64,000 nt of DNA from Streptomyces sp. NBC_00433 (GTDB lineage: Bacteria > Actinomycetota > Actinomycetes > Streptomycetales > Streptomycetaceae), in contig CP107926.1 of assembly GCA_036015235.1 (NCBI GenBank), positions 8,922,573-8,986,572 on the forward strand. The letters run 5' to 3'. Within the stretch, counting starts at the first letter, position 1, and every line of letters begins with the position of its first letter. Made by a program: the position numbers and the translations under genes. Shown piece by piece: positions 18,458 to 27,584 of this stretch. Below the pieces are notes generated by a model, which was not told the DNA's origin, searched no databases, and saw only the letters and a program-made list of their open reading frames with translations.

Positions 18458-19425
18458 GGCCACCAAGCCCGGAGCAGTTATGCGGCGGTGGTGCCCAGCG
18501 GCCGGTCGGGTCGGCAGATGGCGCAGGGCGCGGACTCGGGGCGTTTTCGCGCCCGCCTGGTGCGTGCTCTCTAGAACGCCTGGACCGCCTGGAGGCCGCG
18601 CCTGCCGACCGGGTCACCTGAGCTGGCCGGGCGCCGCAGCAGTCCGACCGCCCCCGGCAGGCCGACCGGCAGCCGGCGGCCGGTGCGGCCGGAGTTTCCC
18701 GGACTTTTGCCCGGTGCCGTTCGGTAACCGGCTGGGCAACGGACTGTGCAACTAGGCGCGGAACCGAGTAGGCAACGGCCTGGGCACACCGTTCTGTCAA
18801 GGGCCGCTTCGAAAAGGGTCCCTGACCTGGGGTAGCGATGTCTATACCGCCGCTTCGGGGCGCTGACATCCCCTCTGTGCCCTCTCCTTGTCCTCAGCCC
18901 TTGGTGATGGAGGGTGTGATCAGGACTGCGGACAGGGCGCCTCGGGGAAGCGGCACCAGTTCGCGTCGTGGCGGCCTGCCCCGCAGCCCGCCGTAGTGGA
19001 CCCCGCGCACCCTCGGGCAGGCGGCGCGGGACTGGGCTGCGACGGTGGTGGACCGGCCCGGACACCCTGCAGAGGTGCGACGGCGGAGTTAGCGCTCCTG
19101 CCGACCAGGCACGCCCGCGCGGTCGCCACCGTCGTCCGGCGCCTCGCTGCCAACCAGCTGTCGGCCGACAGCGGCCAGCAGGCGCCTGTCGACGTCATCC
19201 TGCGAGACGGCCGCTCTACTGTCCACGGCGCTCGAAGGCGCCCTGCGCTGGGCCCAGGATCGCGTCCGTTTGCTCCGCGTTCCTACGAACGGCTGGACCG
19301 CCTGGACGCCGCGCCTCTCACCCACATGGGTGAACAATGAGTTCTCCGGTCTTCACGCTGAGCGAGTCGAGATGATAGGACTTGCGTGATCTTGCGGGAT
19401 GGTTCGGTGCCGGGGGCGGTGAAGT
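18458..19425. other. 0.97 kb without an intact gene, includes a C-terminal remnant of the DUF6233-like family
   Basis: At 18481-18545 (minus) the tail ESAPCAICRPDRPLG matches the last residues of the gene at 38419-38928 (CPLCRPDRPLR). The phrase tggaccgcctgga appears at both about 18583 and 19304. Words of the type GGCAACGG recur at about 18737 and 18775. No frame has convincing gene features; the segment just before 19426 must hold the ABC-3C promoter, but no clear -10/-35 pair could be chosen. Confidence 0.45.
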
Positions 19426-20574
19426 GTGGCGGGGGAGCTCGAGCCCGGCTGTGATGGCGCGAGACCGGTCTTCGAAGGCATTTCAGAGCCGGCCTCGCCT
19501 CCGGTGGTCGTCACGGTTCCACAGGGCGCTCCGGCGTTCACCCCGCAGCAACTCTTGGCCCACGTCTACAAGGCCGATGACTGGGAGGACTTCACCGTCG
19601 AGTGGGTCCGGGCCTTCGGCACGTGGAACGGGCGTTCGTACCTTCGAGTGAAGAGGATGGGCGGTGCGGGCGATCGAGGAGCAGACGTCGCAGCGTGCCT
19701 CACCGTGCAGGGTGTGGCCGGCGAGTGGCACTGCTACCAGTGCAAGCACTACACCAAGGCGCTGACGCAGAGCGATGCATGGCCTGAGATGGTCAAGATC
19801 TTCACGGCGAAGGTGCTGGGCGAGTACGAGCTGCCCACGCGGTACGTCTTCGTCGCGCCGAAGATCGGGCCGATCCTTGATCGCCGCCTCCTCAACCCTC
19901 CAAAGTTGAGGCAGGACTTCCTCGACGCCTGGGACAAGGCCGACTCTAAACTCGGGGCTGATCTTGACCCGGCCGTGCGGCTAGCAGTCGGAGACCTCGC
20001 CCGCCAGACGGACTTCTCGATGTTCGAGGCCGCGGACATCGAGAACATCCTCGAGCTGCATGCGACGACCCCGCACCATGTTCGTCGCTTCCCGAAGCCG
20101 CTCCCGCCCCGACCGGCCGCCGCCCCGGCGCCGGCCGAGCAGAGGGCCGATGAAGCCGTTTACGTGCAAAAACTTCTGGACGTCTACAACCAGACGTACG
20201 GCCTCAGCCTACAAACACTTGTCCAGGTCCGCGATCACCAAGCGGTCAACCGGAAGATGGCCCGCCACCGGGAGGCGTTCTTCCACGCGGAGTCGCTGCG
20301 GGTCTTCGCCCGCGAGAGCGTCCCCGAGGAGACCTACAAGGCGATCGAGAAGGACCTGTACGACGCCGTGGTCGACATCGAAGACCGCGACTACGCCAGC
20401 GGACAGCACCGCCTGGACGCCGTCATGGACGCCGCCGCAGCCCACAAGCCCAACCCCCACAACATCCTCAGCTCCGTCGTGAAAGTCATCGACCTCAAAG
20501 GCCTGTGCCACCATCTGGCGAACGAGAACGACGACAAGCTGACGCTGACCTGGTGCAAAGAGGAGTCCACATGA
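19426..20574 (+). CDS. ABC-three-component system effector nuclease (Mrr-like)
   Basis: About 382 residues from GTG. Residues about 48-110 form a restriction-endonuclease-like fold: DWEDFTVEWVRAFG, then GDRGADVAACL with D87, then WHCYQCKHY with the QxK pair Q105/K107. A central linker (PRPAAAPAPAEQ) separates it from a helical C-terminal domain (250-380) typical of ABC-3C effectors. The stop overlaps the next start (ATGA), showing operon coupling. Family knowledge: ABC-3C systems pair an SMC/Rad50-like ATPase, a small middle component and an effector in presumed anti-phage or anti-plasmid defence. Confidence 0.82.
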   Translation: MAGELEPGCDGARPVFEGISEPASPPVVVTVPQGAPAFTPQQLLAHVYKADDWEDFTVEWVRAFGTWNGRSYLRVKRMGGAGDRGADVAACLTVQGVAGEWHCYQCKHYTKALTQSDAWPEMVKIFTAKVLGEYELPTRYVFVAPKIGPILDRRLLNPPKLRQDFLDAWDKADSKLGADLDPAVRLAVGDLARQTDFSMFEAADIENILELHATTPHHVRRFPKPLPPRPAAAPAPAEQRADEAVYVQKLLDVYNQTYGLSLQTLVQVRDHQAVNRKMARHREAFFHAESLRVFARESVPEETYKAIEKDLYDAVVDIEDRDYASGQHRLDAVMDAAAAHKPNPHNILSSVVKVIDLKGLCHHLANENDDKLTLTWCKEEST

Positions 20575-21053
20575 ATCCTCTGAACAGCTCCCTGGAGGTC
20601 GGCATCCGGGCCCTGGTTCTGCTGTCCGAGACCTTCCCCCGCCGCCTGGACGTCGCCCAGCTCGTCTACCTCGACCACGCCATGCTCCACAGCGGAGACC
20701 TCGCGGACGGTCCGCCCAGCCTCCACCCCGACTTGCCCATCGGCCCCGGCGAGCTCGGAATGCGCCGGCGCCTCATCGAACAAGGACTGGTCGTCCTCAT
20801 GCGGGCCGGCCTGGCCGACATGACCGCCACCAGCGATGGCTTCCTCTACGGGGCCACCGAAGAGGCCGCCAGTTTCCTCCACGTCCTGGAAGCCCCGTAC
20901 CTCGGGCTGCTGACAGAGCGCGCCGCCTGGCTGGTCAGCACCTACATGCACGAAGAATCGGACGTCCGCGACGGCATGAAGCAGATCACCCAGCGCTGGT
21001 TCGACAGCCTCGCCGCAGACACCCCTCAGACAGCCGAAAGGGACGTGCCGTGA
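20571..21053 (+). CDS. ABC-3C middle component
   Basis: A 160-residue protein in the middle of a three-gene run with 4-nt overlaps at both ends. The sequence (LEVGIRALVLLSETFPRRLDVAQLVYLDHAMLHSGD) is that of the winged-helix middle component that bridges effector and ATPase in ABC-three-component systems. Order, overlap and size all agree with the family. No catalytic residues are expected. Confidence 0.8.
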   Translation: MNPLNSSLEVGIRALVLLSETFPRRLDVAQLVYLDHAMLHSGDLADGPPSLHPDLPIGPGELGMRRRLIEQGLVVLMRAGLADMTATSDGFLYGATEEAASFLHVLEAPYLGLLTERAAWLVSTYMHEESDVRDGMKQITQRWFDSLAADTPQTAERDVP

Positions 21054-22897
21054 ACAGACTGACGCTGGTACACCTGACGTTCCTCGGCATGGGGAAGACG
21101 CCAGCGGCCGTGGAGTTCGACCCGGGCCTGACAGTCGTCTACGGCGGTTCCGACACGGGTAAGTCGTATATCGAGAAGTCCGTGGACTACATGCTCGGTG
21201 CCGGTGAACTCAAGCCCATCCCGGAGAGCAAGGGCTACAGCCGGATCCTGCTCGGCCTGCGCGTCGACGACGGCCGGGTCATGACCCTCTCCCGGGGTCT
21301 CGAAGACAGCACTATCGACGTGTACAACCACGATGTGCGCACGCTTACCGCAGGGCCAGCCGACGCCACCCTCAGTTTCAAGCACAACCCCAATTCTCAG
21401 GGCAATATCTCCCGCTACCTCCTCAAGACGCTGGGCATCGACGGACTTAAGATCCTCCGGAACTCGCTCGGGAAAGTGCGGCTACTCAGCTACCGAGATC
21501 TGGTCCGACTGTCCGTCATCGACGTCACCCGGATGGGCGCCGAGCGCCCCCCGACTCTCACCACGGGCATGCCACAGAACGAGACCGGTGAGAAGTCCGT
21601 CCTCAAGCTCCTGCTCACCGGGACGGACGAACCAGCCGGCCCCACCGCGCCCACCCGCGAGGAAAAGAAGATCGGCAAAGGCCAGGTCGCGATCCTCGAC
21701 CGCCTGATCAATGACAACCGCAGCAAGCTCACCATCGCCGCGAACCAGTCCGAGCTGCGCGAACAGCTGACCCGCCTGCAATCGTCTCTGGACGCCGTCA
21801 CGTCGCGAACCAGTCAGCTCATCACGTCCCGTTCCACGCTCGTGCGCCGCCGCCGAGACCTGGAAGCCAGCGGTAGCGCTGCCCAGCAGCGCGCGAGTGA
21901 AGTGCGCGAGCTGCTGGCCCGGTTCACGCTGCTACGCCAGCAGTACGAATCCGACCTCGAACGCCTGCGGATGGTCGGAGAGGCCGGGAACCTCCTCGGC
22001 TACTTCCAGACCGGGACCTGCGTCTTCTGCGGAGCAGAGCCAGAACATCAGCACCCGGGTCATCACCTGGCCGAGACGACGCAACTGGCAGCAGCAGTCG
22101 CCGCCGAACAGCGCAAGACCACAGAGCTGCACCGCGACCTCCTCAGCACGACCGGAGACCTTGAGGCTCAAGCCGCCGACCTGAACGCGGAAAGCGCCGC
22201 CCACGCTGAGCAACTCACGCATATCGACAGTGAACTGTGCGCGCTCGAAGAGCAGCTGGAGCCACTCGCTACGGACACCAGCGAGGTCATCGCGGCACGA
22301 TCACGGCTGGAGCAGGAGCTGGCCATTCATGCGCAGATCGAGCAGATGGAAGACATGAAGGCATCCCTCTCCGATGCCGTGCCAGCCCCGCCGCCAGCTA
22401 GAGCCGACGGCATCCCGGCCGCCGACATCGCAGACTTCGAGCAGGCGATCCACCAGACGCTCCAGGCATGGGATGTCCCCGGAGAGAACCGCGTCACCTA
22501 CAACCCGACCACCGCAGAGGTCTCAGTCGACGGAAGGCCCCGCGGGAGCCGGGGCCAGGGCATGCGCTCCATCATCCACGCGGCCTTCACCGTTTCCCTG
22601 GCACGCCGCAACACAACACGCGGCCTGATCCACCCCGGATTCATCATGCTCGACTCACCCGTGGTCACCTACCGCCAGCCTGAAAACCGCGAAGCCAACC
22701 CAGAGCTGATGACCCACGACGTCGTTGAGCACTTCTACCAAGACCTGATCGACAACCCCCCCGGCCAAGTCATCATCATCGAAAACGGCACACCGCCCGC
22801 TGCCATCGCCGAACAGGCAAGGATCTACGCCTTCAGCGCCGACGACTCAGAGCGGCTCGGCTTCTTCCCGCCCCAAGAGCAGACGCCTACGGACTGA
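21050..22897 (+). CDS. ABC-3C SMC/Rad50-like ATPase
   Basis: A 615-residue protein with a GTG start overlapping the previous stop. Walker A is GGSDTGKS (residues 32-39). Two coiled-coil arms (about 205-310 and 340-430) flank a hook with CVFC (324-327) and nearby histidines, resembling a zinc hook. Walker B is FIMLDSPVV (about 556-564), close to the C-terminus. This is the standard build of a Rad50-type ATPase and the third member of the ABC-3C operon. It likely senses unusual DNA or nucleoprotein structures and licenses the effector; that role is inferred from the family. Confidence 0.85.
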   Translation: MNRLTLVHLTFLGMGKTPAAVEFDPGLTVVYGGSDTGKSYIEKSVDYMLGAGELKPIPESKGYSRILLGLRVDDGRVMTLSRGLEDSTIDVYNHDVRTLTAGPADATLSFKHNPNSQGNISRYLLKTLGIDGLKILRNSLGKVRLLSYRDLVRLSVIDVTRMGAERPPTLTTGMPQNETGEKSVLKLLLTGTDEPAGPTAPTREEKKIGKGQVAILDRLINDNRSKLTIAANQSELREQLTRLQSSLDAVTSRTSQLITSRSTLVRRRRDLEASGSAAQQRASEVRELLARFTLLRQQYESDLERLRMVGEAGNLLGYFQTGTCVFCGAEPEHQHPGHHLAETTQLAAAVAAEQRKTTELHRDLLSTTGDLEAQAADLNAESAAHAEQLTHIDSELCALEEQLEPLATDTSEVIAARSRLEQELAIHAQIEQMEDMKASLSDAVPAPPPARADGIPAADIADFEQAIHQTLQAWDVPGENRVTYNPTTAEVSVDGRPRGSRGQGMRSIIHAAFTVSLARRNTTRGLIHPGFIMLDSPVVTYRQPENREANPELMTHDVVEHFYQDLIDNPPGQVIIIENGTPPAAIAEQARIYAFSADDSERLGFFPPQEQTPTD

Positions 22898-23074
22898 ATC
22901 TCAGCAGTGCGGCAGGCCCCCCAGCGGATCGGCAGTGAAACGGGGGTGCAACGCGGATTCCGCGTTTCACCTCTGACCTGCCAGAATGCCCTTCCCAGCG
23001 GGAACTGGCGTGCGTTACACCTTCGCGTTACAGCCCTCGCGGGCGCCCGGGTGAGAACAGCTGGCCCGCCGGCA

Positions 23075-23116
23075 GCACGAGACCCCGGGCCTGAGCAGGC
23101 CCGGGGTCCGTCGTGC
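23075..23116. terminator. Strong hairpin between convergent defence genes
   Basis: GACCCCGGGCCT and AGGCCCGGGGTC pair with a 4-base loop (23081-23108), and the flanking GCACGA and TCGTGC extend the stem. It lies between the ABC-3C operon (plus) and the CHAT gene (minus), the expected place for a bidirectional terminator. Confidence 0.75.
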
Positions 23117-23201
23117 GGGGGAGCGGTCAGAGATTGTCCGGCACAAGGGCAGTTCACCGAAGGACCGGCGGACCGCCCCATCGGGGGGACAGCTGTCCTT
23201 G

Positions 23202-24263
23202 TCACGCCGGGGGCGGCGTGACAAGGCGCGTTGCCCGCGCATCGACGTCGGGGGCACAGACCAGGGTCGGCAGGTCGTAGTCAGGGAGACCGTTCATCGC
23301 GATCGCGGCCTGGCTGAGAAGATGCGCTGCCTCGACCGATTGGCCGTCGGCGATGGCGGCGTAGAAGCGGGCGGCGTACGTCATCGCGTCAACATCGCCG
23401 ATCGAGTCGGACATGCCGATCGCGAAAGGGACGGTGCCGATCAGCTTCTCGGCCTGCGGGGCGGAACGGCAGGAGTTCAGCAGGACCAGCAGCGGCGGCT
23501 CGTCTACGGCCCCGATCGCCCGAGCAAATGCGCCGCTGGTGACGATGGCGCCCTTGTGGTGCTCCTCCACGTCCTGCTCGAATGCGATGAGGTCAGCCGA
23601 GCTGTGGCCGGAGAAGTGGACGACGTGCGGGTGGAACTGGGTGAGCCCGTTCAGAAGGACATCCGCGGTCGCGGCCGGGTGCACCTCCAGCTTCACCAGA
23701 TCCCGGTGCGTCGCGCTGCGCACGGCTGCGTGAATCCGCTCCTGCTCCCGGCCCACCCGCAGATCACCCTCGGACGATGCGCCCAGTAGCAGCACCCGAA
23801 GCGGCTCCGGTTTCGGCGCTCGCAGATCCCTCAACGCCGTTCGCACCTGGCTCTCCGTCGTCGACAGACGGCTCTCGAAACTCCGCCGCTCAGCTGCCGC
23901 ACGCCGTTCGGCCTGCTCCTGCTCCCTCCTACGGATCTTCTCCACAGCGTCACGCTCGCTCTGCTCGGCCTTCGCGAGCTTCACCTGCAAATCCGCTGCC
24001 TCCTTGCTGTACTTGGCCGCCGTGGTGCTCCAAGCGCCAGCCTCCTTAGCCGCCTTGTTGGCGTCGTCCTCGTACCGGGCAGCAGCACTCAGCCTGCTCT
24101 TGGCGGTCGTCGGACTGCTGGCCTTCGCGGAGGCTGCCCGCTCGCTGGTGGCCTTTGTCCGCTTGGCGGCCTCTTTGGTGCGGAACTCGCCGACCTTCTT
24201 TTCCGCATCAGCTCGCGCTTTGGTTTTGCGTTCGAGCTGGGATCGGATGGAACTCGCGCTCAT
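23202..24263 (-). CDS. Coiled-coil CHAT (caspase-like) protease
   Basis: About 353 residues from the ATG at 24263, chosen for its GGAGAG ribosome-binding site; an ATG at 24314 would add 17 residues. Residues about 1-150 are alanine-, lysine- and glutamate-rich coiled coil. The C-terminal half is a CHAT domain: LRVLLLGASSEGDL, catalytic histidine in VVHFSGHSS, catalytic cysteine in LVLLNSCRSA, then IGMSDSIGDVDAM and a conserved AAH block. CHAT proteases cleave partner proteins in bacterial conflict and cell-suicide systems. It faces the ABC-3C operon tail to tail; a joint function is possible but unproven. No obvious substrate or sensor gene sits beside it. Confidence 0.82.
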   Translation of the reverse strand: MSASSIRSQLERKTKARADAEKKVGEFRTKEAAKRTKATSERAASAKASSPTTAKSRLSAAARYEDDANKAAKEAGAWSTTAAKYSKEAADLQVKLAKAEQSERDAVEKIRRREQEQAERRAAAERRSFESRLSTTESQVRTALRDLRAPKPEPLRVLLLGASSEGDLRVGREQERIHAAVRSATHRDLVKLEVHPAATADVLLNGLTQFHPHVVHFSGHSSADLIAFEQDVEEHHKGAIVTSGAFARAIGAVDEPPLLVLLNSCRSAPQAEKLIGTVPFAIGMSDSIGDVDAMTYAARFYAAIADGQSVEAAHLLSQAAIAMNGLPDYDLPTLVCAPDVDARATRLVTPPPA

Positions 24264-24490
24264 CTCTTGCCTCTCCACGTACCTGTGCTCAACGCTACGA
24301 CCCACCTCGGACATCCCTTTTCAGCAAGGGAAGCCAAAAGGAGAAGCGGAGTGCTCCGCCAAGATCGGCAGGGCACTCCGTCGACCGATCTTTTCGGCAT
24401 GGCCGCGCGAGACCGGATGCTGTCTGCCCACCTTCGACGTTTTGCGTGAGGGTGATCAGGCGCTCGGAGTGGCCGGGCCCTCACCGAGTT

Positions 24491-24696
24491 CTACGCCCAT
24501 TCGACGCCAAGCTCAGCGAGCGCTGCCCGCTGCTCCGTAGTGAGCCTGTCGCGGCGGCTTTTGGTGTTGGAGATCCACACCCCGAGCTTGATGATCACTG
24601 GTTCTGTCGCGCCGTCGACTGCGATCTGTTCACCGTGTCCGCGAGGTACGGGCCGGTCGGTGCCTTCCCGCTCCACCCATTGCGTGAGGGCCGCTA
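24491..24696 (-). pseudogene. 3' fragment of a terminal helicase (helicase-associated domain)
   Basis: The minus-strand tail EPVIIKLGVWISNTKSRRDR through LAELGVEWA* matches the last domain of the telomeric helicase at 60575-63103 (VTDVKLGLFVDNCRRRADK through LDALGMRW*). Sequence upstream (higher coordinates) is cut off at the left end of the IS5-type element. It has the same orientation as the intact telomeric gene. Confidence 0.75.
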
Positions 24697-24718
24697 GGCC
24701 GTGTCTGATAATGATCTT

Positions 24719-25617
24719 GTGACGGGTCGAGGCGAGCTGACGGATACGGCGTGGGAGCGGATAGAGCCGCTGCTTCCGGGTGCGGACGGGTGTGGGCGCC
24801 CGTGGCGGGATCACCGGCAGGTGGTCAACGGGGTGCTGTGGCGACTGCGGACGGGTGCGCCGTGGCGTGATCTGCCCGAGCGGTATGGGCCGTGGCAGAC
24901 GGTCTACGAGCGGTTTGCCCGCTGGGATGCGGACGGTACATGGGCGAAGTTGCTGGAGCATGTTCAGGTCCGTGATGACGCGGTGGGCGCGGTGGAGTGG
25001 ACGGTTTCGGTGGACTCCACGATCAACCGCGCCCATCAGCACGCCGCCGGCGCCCGCAAAAGGGGGAGGCCGACGGGGACAAACTGGAAGATCCGGAACG
25101 TACGGCGGCGTCGCAGGCCCTCGGCCGGTCCCGGGGCGGCCTGACCACCAAGGTTCACCTGGCGGTCGATGGCCGCGGCCTGCCGCTGTCGCTCGTGCTC
25201 ACACCCGGCAACGTCAACGACTCCACCATGTTTGAGGCGGTACTTGACGCTGTCCGTGTCCCGCGTACCGGGCGGGGACGGCCACGTACCCGCCCGGACC
25301 GGGTCCTGGCGGACAAGGCTTATTCGTCCCGGGGGATCCGTGCCTGGTGCAGGCGTCATGGCATCGCCGTTACGATCCCTGAACGCTCTGACCAGGTCGC
25401 CAACCGGCTCCGTCGGGGTTCCCGGGGCGGTCGACCACCCGCCTTCGACGCGGAAGCGTACAAGCACCGCAACGTTGTCGAGAGGTGCTTCAATCGGCTC
25501 AAGCAGTTCCGCGCGGTAGCGACCCGGTTCGACAAGCTCGCGGACCGCTACCAGGCCGGACTCCGCCTTGCCTCGCTGATCTTGTGGCTCCGCGAGCCCG
25601 GGTCGGCAGGCGCTTAG
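24719..25617 (+). CDS. IS5-family transposase made from two frames by -1 frameshift
   Basis: The first frame runs from the GTG at 24719 (the upstream GTG at 24701 lies in the inverted repeat) to 25144: LTDTAWERIEPLLP, GVLWRLRTGAPWRDLPERYG, VSVDSTINRAHQH with the first catalytic D. The second frame continues from about 25060 to 25617: GGLTTKVHLAVDGRGLPL, VLADKAYSSRGIR with the second D, and RNVVERCFNRLKQFRAVATR with the E. The join is a -1 shift at a CAAAAGGGGG run near 25057-25066, a typical slippery site. IS427-type elements use this layout, so the shift is probably programmed rather than a mutation. Confidence 0.85.
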
Positions 25618-26096
25618 CGCCCGGACGCCAGGACGGTGAGCACACCAGATGGGATCCCCAGCAGACCCAGTCGGGACAGAAGTGCCGCTTCCTGTTCCTG
25701 TGTGACCTCAATCCACAGGGCGGTTCCCGAGTCGCTGGCACTGAAGACCAGCCGACCATCCCGCCAGCCTTCGGCGTTGATTGTGTAAGGAGCCAAGTCC
25801 GACAGCACTTCGAACTGTCCGTCGTCTCGGACATCAATGTCGATGCCCATCCCAGGATCGGAGCGCCTGGAGCGGTTACCGCGCACGACCTCCTCCCGAG
25901 CCAATGACAAGGCACGCTCATATGAGTCCAGGACCTCGGGCGGCCAGAAGTCACCGCTGTAGGCATCGATGTGGGCTGCGTCGATGCTCGAACGCAGCAC
26001 GTGAAGTGCTTCGCGATGAACACGCACAACGTCCGCCGGGCGAACTCCGTCCATGAGTACGAGCTCGCGGACCCGGACACCATCCTGACTGATCAC
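25614..26096 (-). CDS. Passenger gene inside the IS5-type element, function unknown
   Basis: About 160 residues on the minus strand, ending 4 bp into the transposase gene (convergent). The start is GTG at 26096, with an ATG at 26054 as alternative. The product is hydrophilic (RPADVVRVHREALHVLRSSI, GMGIDIDVRDDGQFEVLSDL), with no signal peptide and no known motif. The whole gene lies between the perfect inverted repeats, so it moves with the element. Its codon use is like ordinary Streptomyces genes, suggesting capture from a host. Confidence 0.7.
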   Translation of the reverse strand: MISQDGVRVRELVLMDGVRPADVVRVHREALHVLRSSIDAAHIDAYSGDFWPPEVLDSYERALSLAREEVVRGNRSRRSDPGMGIDIDVRDDGQFEVLSDLAPYTINAEGWRDGRLVFSASDSGTALWIEVTQEQEAALLSRLGLLGIPSGVLTVLASGR

Positions 26097-26174
26097 ATGC
26101 AGGACCCTCCCACAGGCAGCCAGCGGACTCCACAGAGAGAAGCCGCCGCAACGTGATCATTATCAGACACGGCC

Positions 26175-26613
26175 TAGGGCGGGGGCGCCTTGCGGTTAGC
26201 CATGAGGATATGGGGCTCGGCCGTCACCCGGCCGTTCTGTCAGAGGTGCGACCGCACTGGACGGGCGGCCGCTTCTCCCAGGACACGCCGGTATCTGGGC
26301 CCCAGCGCCGAAAGCTCCACGACCCAAGGACGAAGCTGTGGGCGTACTGATCGCGGCAGTACGGGGTCATGACCGGACAGGGCGAGCACATCCTCAGCTC
26401 CCTGACCAGCTTGCATACCTTGGCGTTGGAGTCCTCGAAAGAAGTCCTCGCCGAACTTGTCGCCGTTGTTCCATTTGCGGCAGCAACAGGTCAATGAACT
26501 TGAACTCCGCCGTGTCGTCCACCTTCGAGACCGGGACTTCAGAGCGCAGGTTCAGTACCGCAGTGTCGTCGGCCGCCGCGAGCAACCGCACCGGCACGGA
26601 TGCCGCACGCGTA
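26175..26613. other. Intergenic stretch with a cysteine-rich minus-strand remnant
   Basis: On the minus strand, 26220-26490 can be read as SNAKVCKLVRELRMCSPCPVMTPYCRDQYAHSF-like sequence with a CxxC...C pattern followed by GSW. This recalls the iron-sulphur cluster region of WhiB-type regulators, with an insertion. Upstream frames do not join. A decayed gene broken by the IS element is the best guess, but it is weak. Confidence 0.3.
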
Positions 26614-27213
26614 ATGAGCGAACACCACCTGCGTAGTGGTCAGGACATACAGGCCGAAGCGATCGGCGCGCACTGCGTCGACATCACCCCGTCCCCGGTG
26701 GAGGGCCGCCGGCCGCGGCCGCCCGGGCACACCGCCTACACCGCCACCTGGCACCGGCTGCTGCCCGCCAGGCGAGACCGCCCCGAGCCGGCGGAGGACG
26801 CCGTGCCCCAGCTGAGCGTCCACGCCCGGGCGGTGGCCACCAGCATCAGCCTCCAGGCTCTTGTGCGGGCCTCCAGGACCCCGGCCGGACCCGTCCAACC
26901 CGACCGCGTCACACGTGCGGGCAAGCCGTCGCCGACCGACCAGGCGACCGCCGCGGCCCTGTGCGAGCAGCTGCAGTTCGCCGACCCTGCCGACGTGGAC
27001 GATGACGGCCAGGAGGACCAGGAGCAGCAGCTGGTGCTCTCCCCGGAGCGGCTGGCCTGGCTCGAGGAAGTGCAGCGCCGGATCGGGGAACTCGCCCGCG
27101 AGGCGCCGAATGCGAAGAAGCGCCGCGGTGGAACCGCGGCGCCGCCGCACCAGTCGGCCGACCCAGCACGGCAACCCAACGACTCCTACCAGCCCCCAGG
27201 AAGAACGCCATGA
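26614..27213 (+). CDS. Hypothetical protein, first gene of a coupled pair
   Basis: About 199 residues from the ATG at 26614; no clear ribosome-binding site is visible, and a downstream start is possible. The C-terminal third (LSPERLAWLEEVQRRIGELAREAP) is helical and basic. Its stop overlaps the ATG of the next gene by 4 nt (ATGA), which supports both being real. No family recognised. Confidence 0.5.
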   Translation: MSEHHLRSGQDIQAEAIGAHCVDITPSPVEGRRPRPPGHTAYTATWHRLLPARRDRPEPAEDAVPQLSVHARAVATSISLQALVRASRTPAGPVQPDRVTRAGKPSPTDQATAAALCEQLQFADPADVDDDGQEDQEQQLVLSPERLAWLEEVQRRIGELAREAPNAKKRRGGTAAPPHQSADPARQPNDSYQPPGRTP

Positions 27214-27584
27214 CGCCGATCATCACCGAGCAGCCCGCCGGGGAGCGGCCGCACCTGGTACGCCAGCTGGAGCGGATCGCGTCGACGAACGGCGCCGAGC
27301 AGCCGTGCATCTGTCCCACCTGCCCCGGCCCCCGGCCGGCCGGATCGGCACCGCCGCAGCCCGCCCGATTCCCGCGCCCTGACCCGGCCGCGGTCCTCCG
27401 GTGGCGCGGGGGAGTATGTGTGTATGGAGCCAGAGCAGGACCTGCAGGAATCCCGTGCCCGCTACTTCGGCAGGTGCGCAGCGATGATGTACCGCGCGCT
27501 GCAGGAGCATCCGGGCGATCCGAGGGCACCTGTGGAGTCGCTGGACCTCACCGCCGCAGAGCCCGGGCACGAGGGGCTTTTTGA
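27210..27584 (+). CDS. Small hypothetical protein with a CxCPxC motif
   Basis: Starts at an ATG overlapping the preceding stop. The first about 60 residues read well (RPHLVRQLERIASTNGAEQPCICPTCPG). The second half overlaps the following gene in another frame and looks random, so the true C-terminus may have been lost through a mutation near 27400. I treat it as a doubtful or truncated gene. Confidence 0.4.
   Translation: MTPIITEQPAGERPHLVRQLERIASTNGAEQPCICPTCPGPRPAGSAPPQPARFPRPDPAAVLRWRGGVCVYGARAGPAGIPCPLLRQVRSDDVPRAAGASGRSEGTCGVAGPHRRRARARGAF

Larger units (their letters stand above)
24697..26174. mobile_element. IS5-family (IS427-like) element with a passenger gene
   Basis: GGCCGTGTCTGATAATGATC at 24697-24716 is repeated exactly, inverted, at 26155-26174, and TA flanks both ends (24695-24696 and 26175-26176). 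Between the repeats lie a two-frame transposase (plus) and a 160-codon gene (minus). Elements of this group are usually about 0.85-0.9 kb; this one is 1.48 kb because of the extra gene. Confidence 0.85.

Noticed and set aside
18700..18800. Iteron-like GGCAACGG words
   Set aside because: Only two or three imperfect copies without regular spacing; not enough to call an origin.
25060..25144. IS5-type transposase as a pseudogene
   Set aside because: The two-frame layout with a slippery run is normal for IS427-like elements, so programmed frameshifting is more likely than mutation.
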